From positions 250,115-314,114 of the forward strand of contig NZ_FRBQ01000001.1 in assembly GCF_900142655.1 (NCBI RefSeq): DNA of 64,000 nucleotides, given 5' to 3'. A model generated the notes under the pieces. It did no database searches. It was not told the origin of the DNA and saw only the letters and a program-made list of their open reading frames with translations. The translations under genes were made by a program, and so were the position numbers. This stretch comes from Phytopseudomonas punonensis. GTDB lineage: Bacteria > Pseudomonadota > Gammaproteobacteria > Pseudomonadales > Pseudomonadaceae. Of the stretch, positions 35,370 through 44,578 are shown piece after piece; position 1 is the stretch's first letter; each line of letters starts with the position of its first letter.

Positions 35370-36446
35370 GTGCGTTATCACACACTATTAGGATCATTGG
35401 CGATCGTGGTTTCGGGTTGCGCTATGCAACCGTCCACATCGACCACTAACGAAGAAAAGCCGGCGCAACCGGCTCCAGTCGCGCAGCAAACCGCACCCGC
35501 CACCGCACAGCCGGCAGCACAGCCAGCCGTTGCTGCGACGCCGAGCGCGCCTGCGCCTGCCGCAGCGACGCCAGCCCGCGAGCCCCAGGAATACGAAATT
35601 CAGCCCGGTCAGTGCTGGGTTCACGCCCAGGTTCGACCACGCCCGGTGCAAAGCACCCAGGAAGTGGTGGTCAAGGACTCGGTCAACAAGATCACCGTCA
35701 CCCCTGCCGAGCTCGAAAAAGGCTTCAAGCAGGTGGTCACCCGCGAAGGCACCAAGACCTACCGCATCGAGCCGCCGACTTATCGTGTGGTCTCCGAGCA
35801 GGTGAAGATTCGCCCGGAAGTGAAGCGCTACATCGTGGTACCGGCCGTCTACGAAGACGTCAAGGAAACCGTGACCCTCGAAGAAGCCAAAACCGTGCTC
35901 GACCAGTGCCGCGCAGCCGGTACCCGTTATTCGAGCGGTACCGGCGCCATGTCCTTCTGCGCCCGCCAGGTGCCGGCCAAGCAGGAAGTGGTCAAGGTCA
36001 AGAAGCTGGTTTCGCCGGAAACCGTGCGGGTGGAAACCGACCCTGCGCAGTACAAGAGCGTGACCCGCTGGATCGTCGACAAGCCGGCCCAGGCCGTGGA
36101 AGTCACCCTGGATCCGGAATACACCAAGGTCGCCTCCACCGAAGTGGTGCGCCCGGTGGAAGCCAACCAGATCATCCTGCCGGAAGAGAAGCGCCAGCTG
36201 CAGGTCACCCGCTTCGAGGGCACCGCTCGTATCGTCTCGCGGCAGACCATTTGCGACCCGGACATCAATGACGACCTGGTCACCCGCCTGCAGCAGAGCC
36301 TGGTCAAGCGCGGCTTCAATCCGGGCCGTGTCGACGGCAAGCTCGGCAAGCGCACCCTCGATGCGCTGACCGAGTTCCAGACCGCCAACGGCCTGGCTGT
36401 CGGTGCCCTGACCCTGGAAAGCCTGACCGCCCTGGAAGTCCAGTAA
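35370..36446 (+). CDS. Peptidoglycan-binding lipoprotein
   Basis: Starting from GTG at 35370 behind GCAGGG, the 358 residues open with a lipoprotein signal ending in the lipobox VVSGC (Cys17). An Ala/Pro/Gln-rich spacer follows (about 22-70), then a beta-rich middle with repeated KPAQAVEVTLDPEY- and VSPETVRVET-like segments. A C-terminal PG_binding_1 domain (about 295-357) contains LQQSLVKRGFNPGRVDGKLG. It is presumably anchored in the outer membrane and touches murein. A TTG at 35343 would add nine residues ahead of the signal and is less likely. Confidence 0.88.
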   Translation: MRYHTLLGSLAIVVSGCAMQPSTSTTNEEKPAQPAPVAQQTAPATAQPAAQPAVAATPSAPAPAAATPAREPQEYEIQPGQCWVHAQVRPRPVQSTQEVVVKDSVNKITVTPAELEKGFKQVVTREGTKTYRIEPPTYRVVSEQVKIRPEVKRYIVVPAVYEDVKETVTLEEAKTVLDQCRAAGTRYSSGTGAMSFCARQVPAKQEVVKVKKLVSPETVRVETDPAQYKSVTRWIVDKPAQAVEVTLDPEYTKVASTEVVRPVEANQIILPEEKRQLQVTRFEGTARIVSRQTICDPDINDDLVTRLQQSLVKRGFNPGRVDGKLGKRTLDALTEFQTANGLAVGALTLESLTALEVQ

Positions 36447-36578
36447 CGCCGAACCGGCACGCCTGCCAAGGGCGTGCCGTCATCCCCGCTGCATCCCCCT
36501 CCTGCGCTCAACCTTCGCCGATCAGCGCGCCAGCCTGCTAAGCTCGCTGCTTATCTCCACCGCTCGAAGGTTACCGCC

Positions 36579-37256
36579 ATGCTCCGCATCCCCGCTCTCG
36601 TCGCCGGCCTGTTGCTGTCTGCCAACGTGTTCGCCCTGTCGCTTTCCGACCTCAGCCAGCAGGACGCCAGCGGCGGCCTCAAGGATGCCCTCACCCAGGG
36701 TGCCAAGGTGGCCGTGCAGCAGCTCGGCAAGCCAGGCGGCTTCAGCAACAACCCCGAAGTGCGCATCGAGCTGCCCGGCAAACTCGGCAAGGCCGCCAAG
36801 ACCATGAAGATGATGGGCATGGGCGCCCAGGTCGAGCAGCTGGAAACCAGCATGAACAAGGCCGCCGAGGCTGCCGTGCCACAGGCCCAGGCGCTGCTGG
36901 TCGACGCGGTGAAGAAAATGAGCGTGCAGGACGCCAAGAGCATCCTCTCCGGCCCCCAGGACTCGGCTACCCAGTACCTGAACAAGAGCAGCCGCGAGCA
37001 GATCCGCGCCAAGTTCCTGCCTATCGTCAAACAGGCCACCGACCAGGTCGGCCTGGCCAAGCAATACAACGGCTTCGCCAGCCAGGCGGCGACCTTCGGC
37101 GTGCTCGACGCCAAGAGCGCGAATATCGAAAGCTACGTGACCGAGCAGGCCCTCGACGGCCTGTTCGACATGATCGCCAAGCAGGAAGCCAGCATCCGCG
37201 AAAACCCGGCGGCGGCGGCTACCAGCCTGGCGAAGAAGGTGTTCGGCGCGCTGTAA
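36579..37256 (+). CDS. DUF4197 exported protein
   Basis: From 36579 (MLRIPALVAG) the 225 residues carry a signal peptide (about 1-20, ANVFALS) and a helical DUF4197 domain with KVAVQQLGKPGGFSNNPEVR near the N-terminus and FDMIAKQEASIRENPAA near the end. The family is widespread in proteobacteria and without a known function. GAAGG precedes the ATG. It ends at a strong terminator. Confidence 0.9.
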   Translation: MLRIPALVAGLLLSANVFALSLSDLSQQDASGGLKDALTQGAKVAVQQLGKPGGFSNNPEVRIELPGKLGKAAKTMKMMGMGAQVEQLETSMNKAAEAAVPQAQALLVDAVKKMSVQDAKSILSGPQDSATQYLNKSSREQIRAKFLPIVKQATDQVGLAKQYNGFASQAATFGVLDAKSANIESYVTEQALDGLFDMIAKQEASIRENPAAAATSLAKKVFGAL

Positions 37257-37273
37257 GCGGCGAGCTGCAAGAA

Positions 37274-37308
37274 AAGGGGCTGGCGCGTTATGCGCCAGCC
37301 CCTTTTTT
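37274..37308 (+). terminator. Strong Rho-independent terminator
   Basis: AAGGGGCTGGCGC (37274-37286) pairs with GCGCCAGCCCCTT (37292-37304) around a 5-base loop, followed by Ts. It also works on the opposite strand because an A-run precedes it. Confidence 0.95.
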
Positions 37309-37834
37309 ATTCTGCGTGTGAGCGCGAGGTTGGTGGATGGATAAAGCATCATCCAACTTACGACTGGAATGGCTGCAAAGTGGCGGAAGCGGCCGTTCGG
37401 CCGCTTTGCCTTTTGGGTGCTACTCATGCCACAGAATTATCAGGCGCTACCAAGCGCCCCTTCAGGAGGCCGAGTGGAATCATTGTGCAGGGGGACGAGC
37501 CGCATGGATGCGGCGAGAGGCCTGATGGGCCATGGATGGCCCTTCCAGGCCGGCCCCCGGAACAATGATGGAACGAGGGAACCCCAGCGAAGCTGGGGCC
37601 GGATGTCGGGGCTAGACCTTTTGGTTTCTTTTGGGGCGATGCCAAAAGAAACCCGCTCGACAGGCCGGAACCGAACGTAAGAGCAATGCGATAACGATGG
37701 CAAACCACTGCTCAAGCATGTGCAGCGAGCTGTCCAGAAAACTCGAGGCTAAAGCCTCTCCCACAATAGCTTTACTCATCGTCCACTTCTGCCTTATTGC
37801 TGACACGGGACTAGACGTTTCCAGCCCCCAAAAA
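37309..37834. other. Repeat-rich 526-bp intergenic region
   Basis: Left to right it holds: a REP-like hairpin around 37334-37357 (GGATG/CATCC arms); the perfect stem AAGCGGCC/GGCCGCTT with GTTC loop at 37387-37406, followed by a T-rich run; the multi-hairpin element at 37441-37653; and a short GAGGCTAAAGCCTC palindrome at 37744-37757, followed by TCCCACA as in Pseudomonas REP sequences. Overlapping reading frames on both strands are by-products of these repeats. Confidence 0.6.
37441..37653. repeat. Highly structured multi-hairpin intergenic element
   Basis: Perfect stems follow each other: GGCGC/GCGCC (37443-37458); an outer stem ATCATTGT (37479-37486) with ACAATGAT (37562-37569), extended by GGGGG/CCCCC. 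Inside that stem lie two sister hairpins, GCCGCAT/ATGCGGC (37499-37514) and GGGCCAT/ATGGCCC (37527-37542), which share the core CATGGATG. Then come CCCCAGC-GAA-GCTGGGG (37582-37598) and the 12-bp GGTTTCTTTTGG/CCAAAAGAAACC (37623-37653). I recall similar sequences recurring in pseudomonad intergenic regions, often mis-annotated as short proteins. Whether it is a repeat only or a transcribed RNA is open. Confidence 0.65.
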
Positions 37835-40800
37835 TCATGAACCGGGCTCTTGGCGGTCACCCGCAGCCTGCGCCCTGCCACTCGGCTTCACCCTGAACCA
37901 CGCCGCATACAGCGCCGGTAAAAACAGCAGGGTCAGCGCCGTGGCCACCACCAGCCCCCCCATGATCGCCACTGCCATCGGCCCGAAGAATACGCTGCGC
38001 GACAGCGGAATCATCGCCAGTACCGCCGCCAGCGCGGTCAGCACGATGGGCCGGAAGCGCCGCACGGTGGCTTCGACGATGGCGTTCCAACTGTCCAGCC
38101 CCGCGTCGCGGTCCTGCTCGATCTGGTCGACCAGAATCACCGAATTACGCATGATCATGCCCGACAGGGCGATGGTGCCGAGCATCGCCACGAAACCGAA
38201 CGGCTGGCCGAACAGCAGCAGGAACAGGGTTACGCCGATCAGCCCCAGTGGCGCGGTAAGAAACACCATGGTCATGCGCGAGAAGCTCTTGAGCTGCAGC
38301 ATCAGCAGAGTCAGCACCACCACGATGAACAAGGGCACCCCGGCCGCCACCGAGGCCTGGCCCTTGGAGGAATCCTCCACCGAGCCGCCCACTTCCAGCA
38401 GGTAGCCATCGGGCAGGCTGGCGCGGATATCGGCCAGGGTCGGCAGAATCTGTTGAGTCAAGGTAGCCGGCTGCTGAGGCCCGTAGATATCGGCGCGCAC
38501 GGTGACCGTCGGCAGGCGGTTGCGGTGCCAGATCACGCCCTCTTCGAAGCCGTATTCCAGGGTGGCGATCTGCGCCAGCGCCACGCTCTTGCCGCTGTCG
38601 GTGGGCACTGCCAGGCTCGGCAGCAGTTGCAGCGCCTGGCGCTCGGCCGAGGTGCCGCGCAGGAGGATTTCGATCAGCTCGTTGTCCTCCCGGTAATCGC
38701 TGACCGACGAGCCATTGAGCGAGCTGCGCAGGAACTTGGCCACCTCTGCGGTGCTCACGCCCAACGCACGGGCACGCTCCTGGTCGATGTTCAGGTACAC
38801 CACCTTGCTCGGCTCCTGCCAATCCAGGTGCACATTGACCACATCGGGGTTGTCGCGCACCTTGTCGGCGACCTGGCGGGCCAGGGCACGCACTTCGTCG
38901 ATATGCTCGCCGGAAACCCGGAACTGCACCGGGTAGCCCACCGGCGGGCCGTTCTCCAGCCGGGAGATACGCGTGCGCAGGCTCGGGAAGTCGTCATGCA
39001 GTACACCGATCAGCCAGGCGCGCACGGCCTCGCGCTCCTCGATGGAGGTGGCCAGCACCACGATCTGCGCGAAGCTGGTGGCCGGCAACTGCTGATCCAG
39101 CGGCAGGTAGAAGCGCGGCGAGCCAGTGCCGACATAGGCCACGTAGTTATCCACACCCGGATGACCGGCCAGGCGCTCCTCAAGGCGGCGCACCTCGGCC
39201 TCGGTGGCGATCAGCGAGGCGCCTTCGGCCAGCTTGAAATCGACCATCAGCTCCAGGCGCCCCGAGGCCGGGAAGAACTGCTGCGGCACGAAACGAAACA
39301 GCAAGATCGAGCCGACGAACAGCGCCAGGGTCAGCACGATGACCGTCTTGCGCCAGCGCACGCACCAGTCCACCAGGCGCCGAACGCGCTGATAGAAAGG
39401 TGTCGAATAAGGGTCATGCCCGCCCGTGCCACCATGCTTGAGGGCAGCGCGCTTGGCCAGATCCGGCAACAAACGCGCGCCCAGATACGGCACGAACATC
39501 ACCGCCGCCACCCAGGACATCAGCAGGGCGATGGTCACCACCTGGAAGATCGAGCGGGTGTATTCGCCGGTGCCCGACTGCGCGGTGGCAATCGGCAGAA
39601 AGCCCGCCGCGGTGATCAGGGTGCCGGTGAGCATCGGGAATGCCGTGCTGGTCCAGGCGAAGCTCGCCGCCTTGAGGCGGTCGTAGCCCTGCTCCATCTT
39701 GATCGCCATGATCTCCACGGCAATGATCGCGTCGTCCACCAGCAGGCCCAGGGCCAGCACCAGGGCGCCGAGGGAAATCTTGTGCAGGCCGATGTTCAGG
39801 TAGTACATGGCGGCGAAAGTCATCGCCAGTACCAGCGGAATCGACAGCGCCACCACCAGCCCGGTGCGCAGCCCGAGGGAAAAGAAGCTGACCAGCAGCA
39901 CGATGATCAGCGCCTCGGTAAGCACCTTGACGAACTCGCCGACGCCGGTCTTCACCGCCGCTGGCTGGTCCGACACCTTGCGCAGCTGCATGCCCGCCGG
40001 CAGGTTGTTCTGCAGGCGGGTGAACTCGCCCTCCAGCGCCTTGCCGAGCACCAGGATGTCGCCGCCGGGTTTCATGGAGACCGCCAGGCCGATGGCATCC
40101 TCGCCCATGAAGCGCATGCGCGGCGCCGGTGGGTCGTTGAAGCCACGGCTGACCTCGGCCACATCGCCGATGCGGAAGGTGCGGTCGGCCACACGGATGG
40201 GGAAATCGCGAATCTGCTCGACCGTCTCGAAATTGCCGCTGACCCGCAGCTGCACGCGGTCGGAGCCGGTCTCGAAGAAGCCAGCCACGGGCATGGCGTT
40301 CTGCTGTTCGAGGGCCTGTTGCACGGCGGCAAGCGGCAAACCGAGGGTGGCCAGCTTGGTGTTGGACAGCTCGATCCAGATCTTCTCGTCCTGCAGGCCG
40401 ACCAGTTCGACCTTGCCGACATCCTTCACGCGCTGCAGCTGCAGTTGCACGCGGTCGGCGTAATCCTTGAGCACCGCGTAGTCGAAACCGTTGCCGGTCA
40501 GCGCGTAGATATTGCCGAAGGTGGTACCGAACTCGTCGTTGAAGAACGGCCCCTGGATACCGGCGGGCAGGGTATGGCGGATGTCGCCGATCTTCTTGCG
40601 CAGCTGGTACCAGAGCTCGGGAATCTCGTTGGAGTGCATCGAGTCGCGAGCCATGAAGGTGACCTGGGACTCGCCGGGCCGAGAGAACGACACGATGCGC
40701 TCGTACTCGCCGGTTTCCATCAGCTTCTTCTCGATGCGCTCGGTGACCTGGCGCGCCACCTGCTCGGCGGTGGCCCCCGGCCAGTTGGTCTTCACCACCA

Positions 40801-40939
40801 TGGCCTTGAAGGTGAACGGCGGGTCCTCGCTCTGCCCCAGCTTGGTGTAGGACAGCGCACCGACGACGCCGAGCAGCAACATCAGGTAAAGCACGATCTG
40901 GCGCTGTTGCAGCGCCCAGGCGGAGAGGTTGAACGACAT
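37835..40939 (-). CDS. RND efflux transporter permease subunit
   Basis: The 1034 residues have normal RND length. TM1 is at about 13-32, a long periplasmic loop follows, and the membrane motif GLLVDDAIIAVEIMAIKME near 400-418 carries the proton-relay aspartate pair. The second half repeats the plan with MTMVFLTAPLGLIGV and MRNSVILVDQIEQDRDAG. It pumps drugs or metabolites together with the adaptor encoded 6 bp upstream and an outer-membrane channel that is not in the window, so the pump must borrow a TolC/OprM-like partner. The operon is divergent from a TetR gene, its probable repressor. The closest type is a MexQ/VceB-like pump, but I do not assign a name. Confidence 0.94.
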   Translation of the reverse strand: MSFNLSAWALQQRQIVLYLMLLLGVVGALSYTKLGQSEDPPFTFKAMVVKTNWPGATAEQVARQVTERIEKKLMETGEYERIVSFSRPGESQVTFMARDSMHSNEIPELWYQLRKKIGDIRHTLPAGIQGPFFNDEFGTTFGNIYALTGNGFDYAVLKDYADRVQLQLQRVKDVGKVELVGLQDEKIWIELSNTKLATLGLPLAAVQQALEQQNAMPVAGFFETGSDRVQLRVSGNFETVEQIRDFPIRVADRTFRIGDVAEVSRGFNDPPAPRMRFMGEDAIGLAVSMKPGGDILVLGKALEGEFTRLQNNLPAGMQLRKVSDQPAAVKTGVGEFVKVLTEALIIVLLVSFFSLGLRTGLVVALSIPLVLAMTFAAMYYLNIGLHKISLGALVLALGLLVDDAIIAVEIMAIKMEQGYDRLKAASFAWTSTAFPMLTGTLITAAGFLPIATAQSGTGEYTRSIFQVVTIALLMSWVAAVMFVPYLGARLLPDLAKRAALKHGGTGGHDPYSTPFYQRVRRLVDWCVRWRKTVIVLTLALFVGSILLFRFVPQQFFPASGRLELMVDFKLAEGASLIATEAEVRRLEERLAGHPGVDNYVAYVGTGSPRFYLPLDQQLPATSFAQIVVLATSIEEREAVRAWLIGVLHDDFPSLRTRISRLENGPPVGYPVQFRVSGEHIDEVRALARQVADKVRDNPDVVNVHLDWQEPSKVVYLNIDQERARALGVSTAEVAKFLRSSLNGSSVSDYREDNELIEILLRGTSAERQALQLLPSLAVPTDSGKSVALAQIATLEYGFEEGVIWHRNRLPTVTVRADIYGPQQPATLTQQILPTLADIRASLPDGYLLEVGGSVEDSSKGQASVAAGVPLFIVVVLTLLMLQLKSFSRMTMVFLTAPLGLIGVTLFLLLFGQPFGFVAMLGTIALSGMIMRNSVILVDQIEQDRDAGLDSWNAIVEATVRRFRPIVLTALAAVLAMIPLSRSVFFGPMAVAIMGGLVVATALTLLFLPALYAAWFRVKPSGRAQAAGDRQEPGS

Positions 40940-40945
40940 CGGCGC

Positions 40946-42049
40946 TTACTCCTTGGCAGCCAGGTCGACGGCGCGGTTCTGCCGGTCCACCGGGCGCACC
41001 TGCTGCCCATCCAGCAGCACCTGCACACCGGCCACCACCACCCAGTCGCTGGCCTTCAGGCCGTCGAGCACCGGCACGCTATTCTCGCCATAGGCGCCGA
41101 CCCGCACGCTGGTGCGCTTGAGCTTGGACGTCTGTGGGTCGACCACCCAGACATAGGGCTGGCCCTGTTCCGCACTCAGCGCCGACAACGGTACCGCCAG
41201 CGGCACGTCGCCATTGCGGGCGATAAAGACTCTGGCGCTCTGGCCAAGCTCGACCTGAGCCTCCGACTGTTGCAAGGCGACGCGCGCCGCGTAGGTGCGC
41301 GAGCGTGAGTCGGCTGCCGGTGACAGTTCACGCACGCGCCCGGCCAGCTGCTGGCCGGGCTGCGACCACAGCTCCACGGCCACCTCCTGGCCGATGGCGA
41401 GGTTTCCGATCGCCTGCTCGGGCAAGTCGATCGCCACCTCGCGCTCGCCGTCGGCAGCCAGCACGAACACCGTCTGCCCGGCCGCCACCACCTGCCCGAC
41501 CTCGGCACGGCGCTGCACGATCACCCCGCTCTGCGGCGCTTTCAACACGGCATAGCCAGCCTGGTTGTCGGCGACGTTGAGCTCGGCGCGTACCTGGCGC
41601 AGGCGCGCTTCGGCAGCGCGATAGGTGTTTTCGGCGTTGTCGGCCAGGGATTTGCTGATCATCCCGCGCTGTTGCAGGGTGCGATAGCGGTCGCGCTCGG
41701 CGCGCGCCAACTGCAGGTTGGATTCGGCCGATTGCAGCTGGGCCCGGGAGGCGTCGAGCTGCAGGCGCACGTCCTGCGGGTCCAGCTCGGCCAGCGCCGC
41801 GTCCTTGTCGACCCGCTGGCCCACCTCGACCAGGCGTCGGGTCACCTTGCCGCCGATGCGGAACGCCAGTTCCGGCTCCAGCCGCGCCCTTATCTCGCCT
41901 GGGTAGGAGTCCACCTGCTCCGCCGCCAACTGCGGCTGCGCCACCATGGCTGGGCGAATGCCTGGCTGCGGCGCCTGGGTATCGCTGCAGGCAGCCAGAG
42001 ACAGGGCCAGGCACAAAGGCGCAAGGCGAGACAGAGCATGGCGAGACAT
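40946..42049 (-). CDS. RND efflux periplasmic adaptor (membrane fusion protein)
   Basis: The 367 residues begin with a lipoprotein signal (LAPLCLALSLAACSD, Cys21), followed by the lipoyl half-motif SYPGEIRARLEPELAFRIGG, an alpha-hairpin (about 95-165) and the second lipoyl half LKAPQSGVIVQRRAEVGQVV, then beta-barrel and membrane-proximal domains. It links the permease to an outer-membrane channel. The gap to the permease gene is six bases, so they form one operon. Confidence 0.94.
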   Translation of the reverse strand: MSRHALSRLAPLCLALSLAACSDTQAPQPGIRPAMVAQPQLAAEQVDSYPGEIRARLEPELAFRIGGKVTRRLVEVGQRVDKDAALAELDPQDVRLQLDASRAQLQSAESNLQLARAERDRYRTLQQRGMISKSLADNAENTYRAAEARLRQVRAELNVADNQAGYAVLKAPQSGVIVQRRAEVGQVVAAGQTVFVLAADGEREVAIDLPEQAIGNLAIGQEVAVELWSQPGQQLAGRVRELSPAADSRSRTYAARVALQQSEAQVELGQSARVFIARNGDVPLAVPLSALSAEQGQPYVWVVDPQTSKLKRTSVRVGAYGENSVPVLDGLKASDWVVVAGVQVLLDGQQVRPVDRQNRAVDLAAKE

Positions 42050-42142
42050 GATGAGCGTCCTTTCAGCGGGAACTTTTTAATATTTGTACTACCGGGTATA
42101 TTAAAAATAGCGTACTCGGCAGTCCAGTATTAAAATCGCCGG
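42050..42142. promoter_or_regulatory. Divergent RND/TetR promoter region with AT-rich symmetric stretch
   Basis: This 93-bp spacer contains AATAT (42081-42085) and ATATT (42100-42104) as inverted arms around TTGTACTACCGGGT, and a further AT-rich TAATACTGG-like stretch at 42126-42136 on the minus strand. It is the expected place for the TetR operator. The exact site is not certain. Confidence 0.35.
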
Positions 42143-42778
42143 ATGTCAGACACTTCATTACAGTCCAGCGGCCCCGGCCGCCCAAAAGATCTCGCCAAGC
42201 GCGAGGCCATTCTCGAAGCGGCCAAATGCCTGTTCCTGCGCCATGGCTACGCCGGCAGCAGCATGGACGCCATCGCCGCCCACGCCGGGGTTTCCAAACT
42301 CACGGTGTACAGCCACTTCACCGACAAGGAGACGCTGTTCTGCGCGGCGGTGAAGGCCAGGTGCGAGGAACAGCTACCCGAGCTGTTCTTCGAGTTTCCC
42401 GCCGGTGCGACCGTGCATAACGTGCTGCTGAACATCGCCCGTGGCTTCAGCCAGTTGCTCAACAGCAGCGAGTCGGTGGACCTGCACCGCCTGATGACCA
42501 GCCTTGGCGCCCAGGATCCGCAGTTGGCGAAGATTTTCTACGAGGCCGGGCCGCAGCGCCTGCTCGCCGAAATGGAGTGTCTGCTGGGCAAGATGGACCA
42601 GAGCGGCCAGCTGCGTATCGAGTCGCCGAAGCTCGCCGCCGATCAGTTCTTCTCCCTGCTCAAGGGTGGCGCCAACTTCCGCCTGCTGATCGGCTGTGGC
42701 GAGCCGGAAACCGAGGCGCAGCAGGAGCAGCACGCACGTGCCACCGTCGAGATGTTCCTGCGCGCCTATCGCCCCTGA
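42143..42778 (+). CDS. TetR-family transcriptional regulator
   Basis: The 211 residues have a TetR helix-turn-helix at about 20-65 (GSSMDAIAAHAGVSKLTVYSH) and a ligand-binding helical domain with a TetR_C_7-like pattern (LNIARGFSQLLNSSESVDLH). It is divergent from the RND operon and probably represses it and itself, being released by a pump substrate. There is almost no leader before the ATG; the start is chosen by family length. Confidence 0.92.
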   Translation: MSDTSLQSSGPGRPKDLAKREAILEAAKCLFLRHGYAGSSMDAIAAHAGVSKLTVYSHFTDKETLFCAAVKARCEEQLPELFFEFPAGATVHNVLLNIARGFSQLLNSSESVDLHRLMTSLGAQDPQLAKIFYEAGPQRLLAEMECLLGKMDQSGQLRIESPKLAADQFFSLLKGGANFRLLIGCGEPETEAQQEQHARATVEMFLRAYRP

Positions 42779-42835
42779 CTCGCCGAGTGCTCGCCTGCTG
42801 CTATGGTTCTGCCATGAGCCTGCAGGAGGTGCGAC

Positions 42836-43207
42836 ATGGATCGATTGAGCGGCGGTTGTCTGTGCGGACAGGTACGCATCGAGGCATTGGGGCAGCCTGA
42901 GCGAGTCGGCATCTGCCATTGCCTCGACTGTCGCAAGCATCACGGCGCGCTGTTCTACGCAGCCGCCATCTATCCCCAGCGCGCCGTGACCGTCAGCGGC
43001 GAAACCAGCAGCTACGCCGGGCGCCACTTCTGCCCACGCTGCGGCTCATCGGTATTCGCCCGCAGCGGCGAGGAAATCGAAGTGCATCTGGGCGCTCTCG
43101 ACGCGCCCGATCAGCTGCAACCGACCTATGAGTGCTGGACGAGCCGTCGTGAAGCCTGGCTGCCGGCCTTTGCCGTCAGCGAGCGCTATCCCAAGGATCG
43201 TTCCTGA
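42836..43207 (+). CDS. GFA-fold (CENP-V/GFA domain) zinc protein, second copy
   Basis: The 123 residues contain GGCLCGQVR (C8, C10), CHCLDC near 28-33 and HFCPRCGSS near 64, the zinc ligands of the GFA fold. AGGAGGTGCGAC gives a strong ribosome site. It differs from the copy at 3522-3926 outside these motifs. No glutathione or formaldehyde gene is near. It sits 57 bp after the TetR gene and may be read through from it. Confidence 0.88.
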   Translation: MDRLSGGCLCGQVRIEALGQPERVGICHCLDCRKHHGALFYAAAIYPQRAVTVSGETSSYAGRHFCPRCGSSVFARSGEEIEVHLGALDAPDQLQPTYECWTSRREAWLPAFAVSERYPKDRS

Positions 43208-43243
43208 GGCGCCAGGCTCAAGTCCATGTTGTCGCACTCGCAA

Positions 43244-43253
43244 TGTATATACA
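43244..43253. promoter_or_regulatory. hutC box: HutC-type operator, distal copy
   Basis: TGTATATACA is a perfect palindrome, extended to ATGTATATACAT (43243-43254). It matches the core of HutC sites in Pseudomonas. Its centre is 85 bp from that of the proximal copy, about eight helical turns. Confidence 0.75.
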
Positions 43254-43328
43254 TAAGCGACGTAAAAACCTTTTCACTCTCCAGCAACGACTGCATAGCT
43301 ATTGACCGCCGTCATCCTTTCGCTTAAT

Positions 43329-43338
43329 TGTATATACA
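43329..43338. promoter_or_regulatory. hutC box: HutC-type operator, proximal copy
   Basis: The same perfect decamer TGTATATACA, within AATTGTATATACATT, ends 22 bp before the hutI start. Binding of HutC here should block the hut operon in the absence of urocanate. Confidence 0.8.
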
Positions 43339-43360
43339 TTACAAGAACAGGCGATCTGCA

Positions 43361-44578
43361 ATGGCTTCTTCTCAAACCACCCGCCGGCTCTGGCGCAACG
43401 TCACCCTGTTCGACGGGCTCGAACAGCTTCCCGAACCAATGGTCGTTCTGGTCGAACAGGGCCGCGTGGTTGGCCTGTGGCCGGAAAGCGGCTTCGACCC
43501 GAGCCTGGCCCGCGGCGCCAAGGAAGCCGCCAGCGGCGGCGTGATGACCCCGGGGCTGGTCGACTGCCATACCCATCTGGTTTACGCCGGTGATCGAGCC
43601 GGTGAGTTCGAGCAGCGCCTGGAAGGCGTCAGCTACGAAACCATCGCCCGCGCCGGTGGCGGTATCCTCAGCAGCGTGCGCGCCACCCGTGCGGCCAGCG
43701 AGGATGAACTGATCGCCGCCAGCCTGCCGCGCCTCGATGCGCTGCTGGCCGATGGCGTGACCACGCTGGAGATCAAGTCCGGCTATGGCCTGACCGTCGA
43801 CAGCGAACTGAAGATGCTGCGCGTGGCCCGCCGCCTCGGTGAACTGCGCCCGGTGCGGGTGCTCACCACCCTGCTTGGTGCCCATGCCCTGCCGCCGGAA
43901 TATGCCGGTCGCGCCGACGACTACGTAAGCCTGGTTTGCGACGCGATGATCCCGGCTGCTGCCCGTGAAGGCTTGGCCGATGCAGTGGATGTGTTCTGCG
44001 AGGGCATCGGTTTCTCTCCGGCGCAGTGCGGGCGCATCTACCAGGCGGCCCAGGCCCACGGCCTGGCGATCAAGGCCCATGCCGAGCAACTGTCCAACCT
44101 CGGTGGCAGTGCCCTGGCCGCGCGTTACGGTGCGCTGTCCGCCGACCATATCGAATACCTGGACGAAGCCGGCGTACGCGCCATGGCCGAGGCCGGCACG
44201 GTCGCCGTGTTGCTGCCCGGTGCCTTCCACGTATTGCGTGAAACCCAGTTGCCGCCCATCGAGTTGCTGCGCCAGTACGGCGTGCCCATGGCCGTGGCCA
44301 GCGACGCCAACCCTGGTACCTCGCCGATCTGCATGCCAACGCTGATGGCCAACCTGGCCTGCACCCTGTTTCGCCTCACCCCGCGCGAGGCTCTGGCCGG
44401 CATGACCGCCCATGGCGCCCGCGCCCTCGGCCACCCCGAACTCGGCCGCATCGCCGCCGGCGCCCCGGCCGACCTGTGCCTGTGGGATATCCAGCAACCG
44501 GCCGAGCTGGCCTACGCGGTGCAGACCGGCCGCCTGCGTCAGCGCGTGTTCAACGGAAAGGTGGTTTATGCACGCTGA
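43361..44578 (+). CDS. hutI: Imidazolonepropionase HutI
   Basis: From 43361 ([20 protein letters not shown]) the protein has 405 residues. It hydrolyses 4-imidazolone-5-propanoate to N-formimino-L-glutamate, the third step of histidine breakdown. The amidohydrolase metal motif is [17 protein letters not shown] near 68-84, with [13 protein letters not shown] and SDANPGTSP later. The upstream ATG at 43328 overlaps the HutC box and is rejected. The last 11 bases overlap hutG. It heads the hut operon under two HutC-type sites. Confidence 0.96.
   Translation: MASSQTTRRLWRNVTLFDGLEQLPEPMVVLVEQGRVVGLWPESGFDPSLARGAKEAASGGVMTPGLVDCHTHLVYAGDRAGEFEQRLEGVSYETIARAGGGILSSVRATRAASEDELIAASLPRLDALLADGVTTLEIKSGYGLTVDSELKMLRVARRLGELRPVRVLTTLLGAHALPPEYAGRADDYVSLVCDAMIPAAAREGLADAVDVFCEGIGFSPAQCGRIYQAAQAHGLAIKAHAEQLSNLGGSALAARYGALSADHIEYLDEAGVRAMAEAGTVAVLLPGAFHVLRETQLPPIELLRQYGVPMAVASDANPGTSPICMPTLMANLACTLFRLTPREALAGMTAHGARALGHPELGRIAAGAPADLCLWDIQQPAELAYAVQTGRLRQRVFNGKVVYAR

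Noticed and set aside
37369..37680. Frames of 60-100 codons on both strands in the repeat region
   Set aside because: They arise from the hairpin-rich element at 37441-37653 and lack ribosome sites; pairing of the DNA explains the sequence better than coding.
38453..41308. 951-codon plus-strand frame
   Set aside because: It lies exactly opposite the RND permease and adaptor genes, is rich in His/Gln/Arg as expected of antisense frames in GC-rich DNA, and has no family features.
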